Below the pieces are notes generated by a model. The model ran no database searches. It was not told where the DNA came from and saw only the letters and a list, made by a program, of their open reading frames with translations. From assembly GCA_938036845.1 (NCBI GenBank), contig CALHWA010000166.1:1-6961 (forward strand): DNA of 6,961 nucleotides, given 5' to 3'. The position numbers and the translations under genes were made by a program. Positions 4,969 through 6,961 of the stretch are shown piece after piece (within the stretch, counting starts at the first letter, position 1; each line of letters begins with the position of its first letter). This stretch comes from an uncultured Candidatus Saccharibacteria bacterium. GTDB taxonomy: Bacteria > Patescibacteriota > Saccharimonadia > Saccharimonadales > Saccharimonadaceae.

Positions 4969-6033
4969 ATGAAAAGAGTAAAAAAGGTTCTACTTGGCAT
5001 AGTTATAGTGATTGTATCAATAGTAGTCATTATAAGTATTTTGTATTGGGTAAATAGTGCTGAAGGCGAGCGTTTATCTAAGGTGAAGCAGCGTACTTAT
5101 GATCAACATAGCTATCTCAAGGGGCTAAATCGTGATGACATTGCGAAAAGCTCTCTGCCAGGCGTAACGATATCGCCAATTAACAACCAGCATATCAACG
5201 GCTATCACTTTAAGCCTCAACAGATAAAACACAAGGGATCAATAATACTATTTGGTGGCAGCGAAGGATCAGTAAGCCCAAATATGGCAGCTCTATTGTC
5301 TTTGAATGGTTACGAAGTATTTGCAATGTATTTCTTCGGTAAAGGGAACCTCCAAAAAGAATTAATGCGTGTGCCGCTAGAGCAGTTTGAACACATTAAG
5401 GCGTACATCTCAGCGAATACTCAGCAGCCAAAACCTCTAACAATAATTGGCACGTCGAAGGGTGCTGAACTTGGGCTGTTGCTCGCTTCGTATTATCCAA
5501 ATGATATTGATAACTTAGTATTGTACTCGCCCTCAGCATATGTATGGCAGGGCCTATCGATGGATTATTCAAATGTACAGTCATCATGGACATATAAAGG
5601 TAAGGACTTACCCTTCTTAAAATTAAGTGATGCATCAGGTTCGGCGACGGCAGGGTTTTTCGCTGATATGATTATTGGGCGGCCAAGAGAATTTGCGACT
5701 ATGTATGAGAGCATTATCCAGCGAGCCACTAATAAATCAGAGGCTACTATTTCAACGAATAATGTTAGAGCTAACTTGCTTATGTTTGCTGGCGGCAAAG
5801 ATAGTGTATGGCCATCGGCGACGATGGCGCAAACCATCAAGCAGCATTATCCGCGTTCGAGCCGCCTTGAGGTGTATCCAAATGCTGGCCATGTATTCTT
5901 CGGCCCACCTGTTATCCGTGGTATGCGAGCTGGAGGAGAATATGACGCGAACGAAACAGCGAAAACACAGAGTGATGCAATTCTTCTCAAACAGCTTGAC
6001 TCGTGGACTAAAGACAACGAGCAGGAGGCATAA
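4969..6033 (+). CDS. Membrane-anchored alpha/beta hydrolase, BAAT/acyl-CoA thioester hydrolase C-terminal family
   Basis: This 354-residue protein starts with a basic MKRVKK and one hydrophobic helix at about residues 7-28, placing the rest outside the cytoplasm. No clear signal peptidase site is visible (VNSA at 28-31 is poor), so an N-terminal anchor is likely. The remainder is an alpha/beta hydrolase resembling the C-terminal catalytic domain of BAAT and acyl-CoA thioesterases: ILFGGSEGS (93-101), nucleophile elbow GTSKGAE with S163, the family-typical YSPSAYVWQGL and SSWTYKGKDLPFL segments, D278 in FAGGKDSVWP, and H308 in NAGHVFFGPP. S163, D278 and H308 form the presumed triad; serine rather than cysteine fits a hydrolase over an acyltransferase. 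The usual N-terminal domain is absent. A surface location makes CoA esters doubtful substrates. Its codons look lower in GC than bL25 or fur. Confidence 0.9.
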   Translation: MKRVKKVLLGIVIVIVSIVVIISILYWVNSAEGERLSKVKQRTYDQHSYLKGLNRDDIAKSSLPGVTISPINNQHINGYHFKPQQIKHKGSIILFGGSEGSVSPNMAALLSLNGYEVFAMYFFGKGNLQKELMRVPLEQFEHIKAYISANTQQPKPLTIIGTSKGAELGLLLASYYPNDIDNLVLYSPSAYVWQGLSMDYSNVQSSWTYKGKDLPFLKLSDASGSATAGFFADMIIGRPREFATMYESIIQRATNKSEATISTNNVRANLLMFAGGKDSVWPSATMAQTIKQHYPRSSRLEVYPNAGHVFFGPPVIRGMRAGGEYDANETAKTQSDAILLKQLDSWTKDNEQEA

Positions 6034-6046
6034 ATATCTAGTGTAA

Positions 6047-6541
6047 TTAGGTATTAGAAAAATACCGTTTCGCTTGTTGAATCATACATGCTCCAATATC
6101 TCCTTGGCCAATGATGTGGTTTACGTCATTAATATCAACAAGGGTATGCGCAATGATATCACCACCAGGATCGTGAGTAAACTCGCCAATTTTCTCGAGC
6201 TTTGTATAGACACGAAACTGGTATACGCGCATGCCGTTTGGCTCAAGGCAGCACTGGTATCCGAGTGGTTGCCATTCAATAACGCGCATGTTGCACTCTT
6301 CTACCATCTCTCGTGTGATGGTTTGCTCAATTGTCTCCCCAGATTCAGTTTTGCCGCCAGGGAGATTATAGCTCTTCTTGACCGCATTATAGACGAGCGG
6401 AACGGAACCAGCTAAATCACCGATCGTATAGACTTGTTGCCAGGGGAGATCGGGTATAGCAGATTTTTGACGTATAGTACACCAAGAAACAAAAATGGTT
6501 TTGCCGTTATACTCAAAGGAAGATGATATATCGTATGCCAT
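6047..6541 (-). CDS. NUDIX hydrolase
   Basis: NUDIX enzymes hydrolyse nucleoside diphosphates linked to another group, such as (d)NTPs, ADP-ribose or dinucleotides. The 164-residue protein has one NUDIX box at residues 63-85: G63, E69, R77, E78, E81 and E82 are in the expected register, with E78, E81 and E82 the metal-binding positions. The box departs from consensus at residue 84, where N replaces the usual G. The preceding YNLPGG is typical. An in-frame TTG at 6547 would add two residues, but the ATG at 6541 is chosen because it lies 7 nt after TATAGT, matching the leaderless pattern seen elsewhere here. Substrate cannot be told. It converges on the BAAT-like hydrolase with only 13 bp between the genes and no obvious terminator. 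Confidence 0.9.
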   Translation of the reverse strand: MAYDISSSFEYNGKTIFVSWCTIRQKSAIPDLPWQQVYTIGDLAGSVPLVYNAVKKSYNLPGGKTESGETIEQTITREMVEECNMRVIEWQPLGYQCCLEPNGMRVYQFRVYTKLEKIGEFTHDPGGDIIAHTLVDINDVNHIIGQGDIGACMIQQAKRYFSNT

Positions 6542-6548
6542 AGACAAA

Positions 6549-6554
6549 ACTATA
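6549..6554 (-). promoter_or_regulatory. -10 element of the NUDIX gene, leaderless
   Basis: TATAGT on the minus strand (6554 to 6549) lies 7 nt before the ATG at 6541. A weak TTCATC (6572-6577) could be the -35 at 17 bp. No Shine-Dalgarno precedes the ATG. Confidence 0.48.
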
Positions 6555-6577
6555 TTACAAAACGGAAAAAAGATGAA

Positions 6578-6597
6578 ATAGCTTTTGATAGCTTTTA
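6578..6597 (+). repeat. Tandem 10-bp direct repeat upstream of def
   Basis: ATAGCTTTTG (6578-6587) is followed directly by ATAGCTTTTA (6588-6597), nine of ten bases identical. The 10-bp period is about one helical turn. The repeat ends three bases before the def -10 and occupies the place where a -35 should be, so it may bind an activator or simply be a small duplication. Confidence 0.5.
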
Positions 6598-6600
6598 GTG

Positions 6601-6606
6601 TATACT
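6601..6606 (+). promoter_or_regulatory. -10 element of def
   Basis: TATACT lies 12 nt before the ATG at 6619. The predicted leader is only about 5 nt and has no Shine-Dalgarno. No canonical -35 is present; the direct repeat at 6578-6597 fills that space. Confidence 0.5.
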
Positions 6607-6618
6607 ATGCACTAGATA

Positions 6619-6961
6619 ATGCGTCAAGAAAAAACACTCCTACCAATCTGTCAAGCGGGCGATCCGGTGCTGCGTGAGAAAGCGAGGCGGTTGAGCCGCG
6701 AAGAGATCACCACGCCAGCGGTGCAGCAGCTTATTGCAAATATCAAGCATACCGTGGCAAGTAGAGATTATGGCGTGGGGCTGGCTGCGCCGCAAGTGGG
6801 GCACGCCGTGGCGCTGAGTGTGATCGCCATTAAGCCGACGCCCAACCGCCCAGACCGCGAGCCATTTGAGCAGGTTATTATCAATCCATCATACACCGGT
6901 ATTGGCCAGACAACGGGCATGTGGGAGGGCTGCGCCAGCGGCGACGAGGGGCGGCTCTTTG
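6619..6961 (+). CDS. def: Peptide deformylase (5' part, cut by window end)
   Basis: Peptide deformylase removes the N-formyl group from nascent proteins at the ribosome exit; it is a mononuclear metalloenzyme. The 114 residues present contain motif 1, GVGLAAPQ (52-59), and motif 2, EGCAS (103-107), where C105 is a metal ligand; the usual sequence is EGCLS, so alanine replaces leucine. The third motif, HExxH, with the other two metal ligands, lies beyond the window and cannot be checked. The start, MRQEKTLLPICQAGDPVLR, is typical for the family, which supports the ATG at 6619. It is divergent from the NUDIX gene, with 77 bp between the start codons. Confidence 0.95.
   Translation, partial: MRQEKTLLPICQAGDPVLREKARRLSREEITTPAVQQLIANIKHTVASRDYGVGLAAPQVGHAVALSVIAIKPTPNRPDREPFEQVIINPSYTGIGQTTGMWEGCASGDEGRLF

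Noticed and set aside
6050..6066. Possible terminator GGTATT/AATACC after the BAAT-like hydrolase
   Set aside because: The stem is only 6 bp and A/T-rich, it is followed by GTTTCG rather than a T-run, and it lies within the NUDIX coding end. Too weak to call.
6555..6561. Half-site ATTACAA near the NUDIX promoter as a second Fur operator
   Set aside because: It lacks the partner half-site at the right spacing; a single heptamer is expected by chance in AT-rich DNA.
1..6961. CRISPR arrays, insertion sequences, toxin-antitoxin pairs, phage genes
   Set aside because: No spaced repeats, terminal inverted repeats, transposase or phage-type proteins, or small paired ORFs with such domains were seen on either strand.

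Overview
The window looks like a piece of a small, compact bacterial genome using the standard code (no in-frame TGA is needed anywhere). Single-copy housekeeping genes (bL25, peptide deformylase), short intergenic regions, extended -10 promoters and probable leaderless starts would fit a Patescibacteria/CPR member, perhaps Saccharibacteria (TM7). That placement rests on overall impression and protein style, not on a phylogenetic marker, and is only moderately confident.

Layout from left to right. Positions 1-141 hold no certain gene: an open frame may be the tail of an upstream gene, and there is some hairpin potential. A small single-pass membrane protein with four cysteines (142-597, minus) is divergent from a DUF6624-type protein (743-1273, plus). 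That gene converges on a DedA-family membrane protein (1371-2039, minus) across a bidirectional terminator. A divergent promoter region separates dedA from the bL25/CTC ribosomal protein gene (2169-2867, plus), which converges on an NAD-type short-chain dehydrogenase (2968-3768, minus) across a second bidirectional terminator. A 232-bp gap then leads to a two-gene operon: a Fur/PerR-type metalloregulator (4001-4402) and a thioredoxin with a CPPC active site (4415-4744), closed by a strong terminator. Next comes a lower-GC stretch with a membrane-anchored BAAT/acyl-CoA-thioesterase-like hydrolase (4969-6033, plus) and a NUDIX hydrolase (6047-6541, minus). The window ends inside peptide deformylase (6619 onward, plus).

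Two regulatory themes stand out. First, the fur-trx promoter carries a perfect inverted repeat (8-bp arms, 5-bp spacer) overlapping its spacer and -10, as expected of an autoregulated Fur/PerR operator; the operon would then be a compact metal- or peroxide-responsive redox module. Second, at five genes (membrane protein, dedA, SDR, fur, NUDIX) a good -10 hexamer lies only 6-8 nt upstream of the ATG, so their mRNAs should be leaderless or nearly so. bL25, thioredoxin and the BAAT-like hydrolase instead have clear Shine-Dalgarno sequences, and the bL25 one can fold into a hairpin that would mask it. I see no CRISPR array, insertion sequence, phage gene or convincing tRNA/rRNA, and no clearly new multi-gene system; the best candidates for novelty are the fur-trx module with its operator, the four-cysteine membrane protein, the BAAT-like hydrolase on a membrane anchor, and the mixed leaderless/leadered start pattern.
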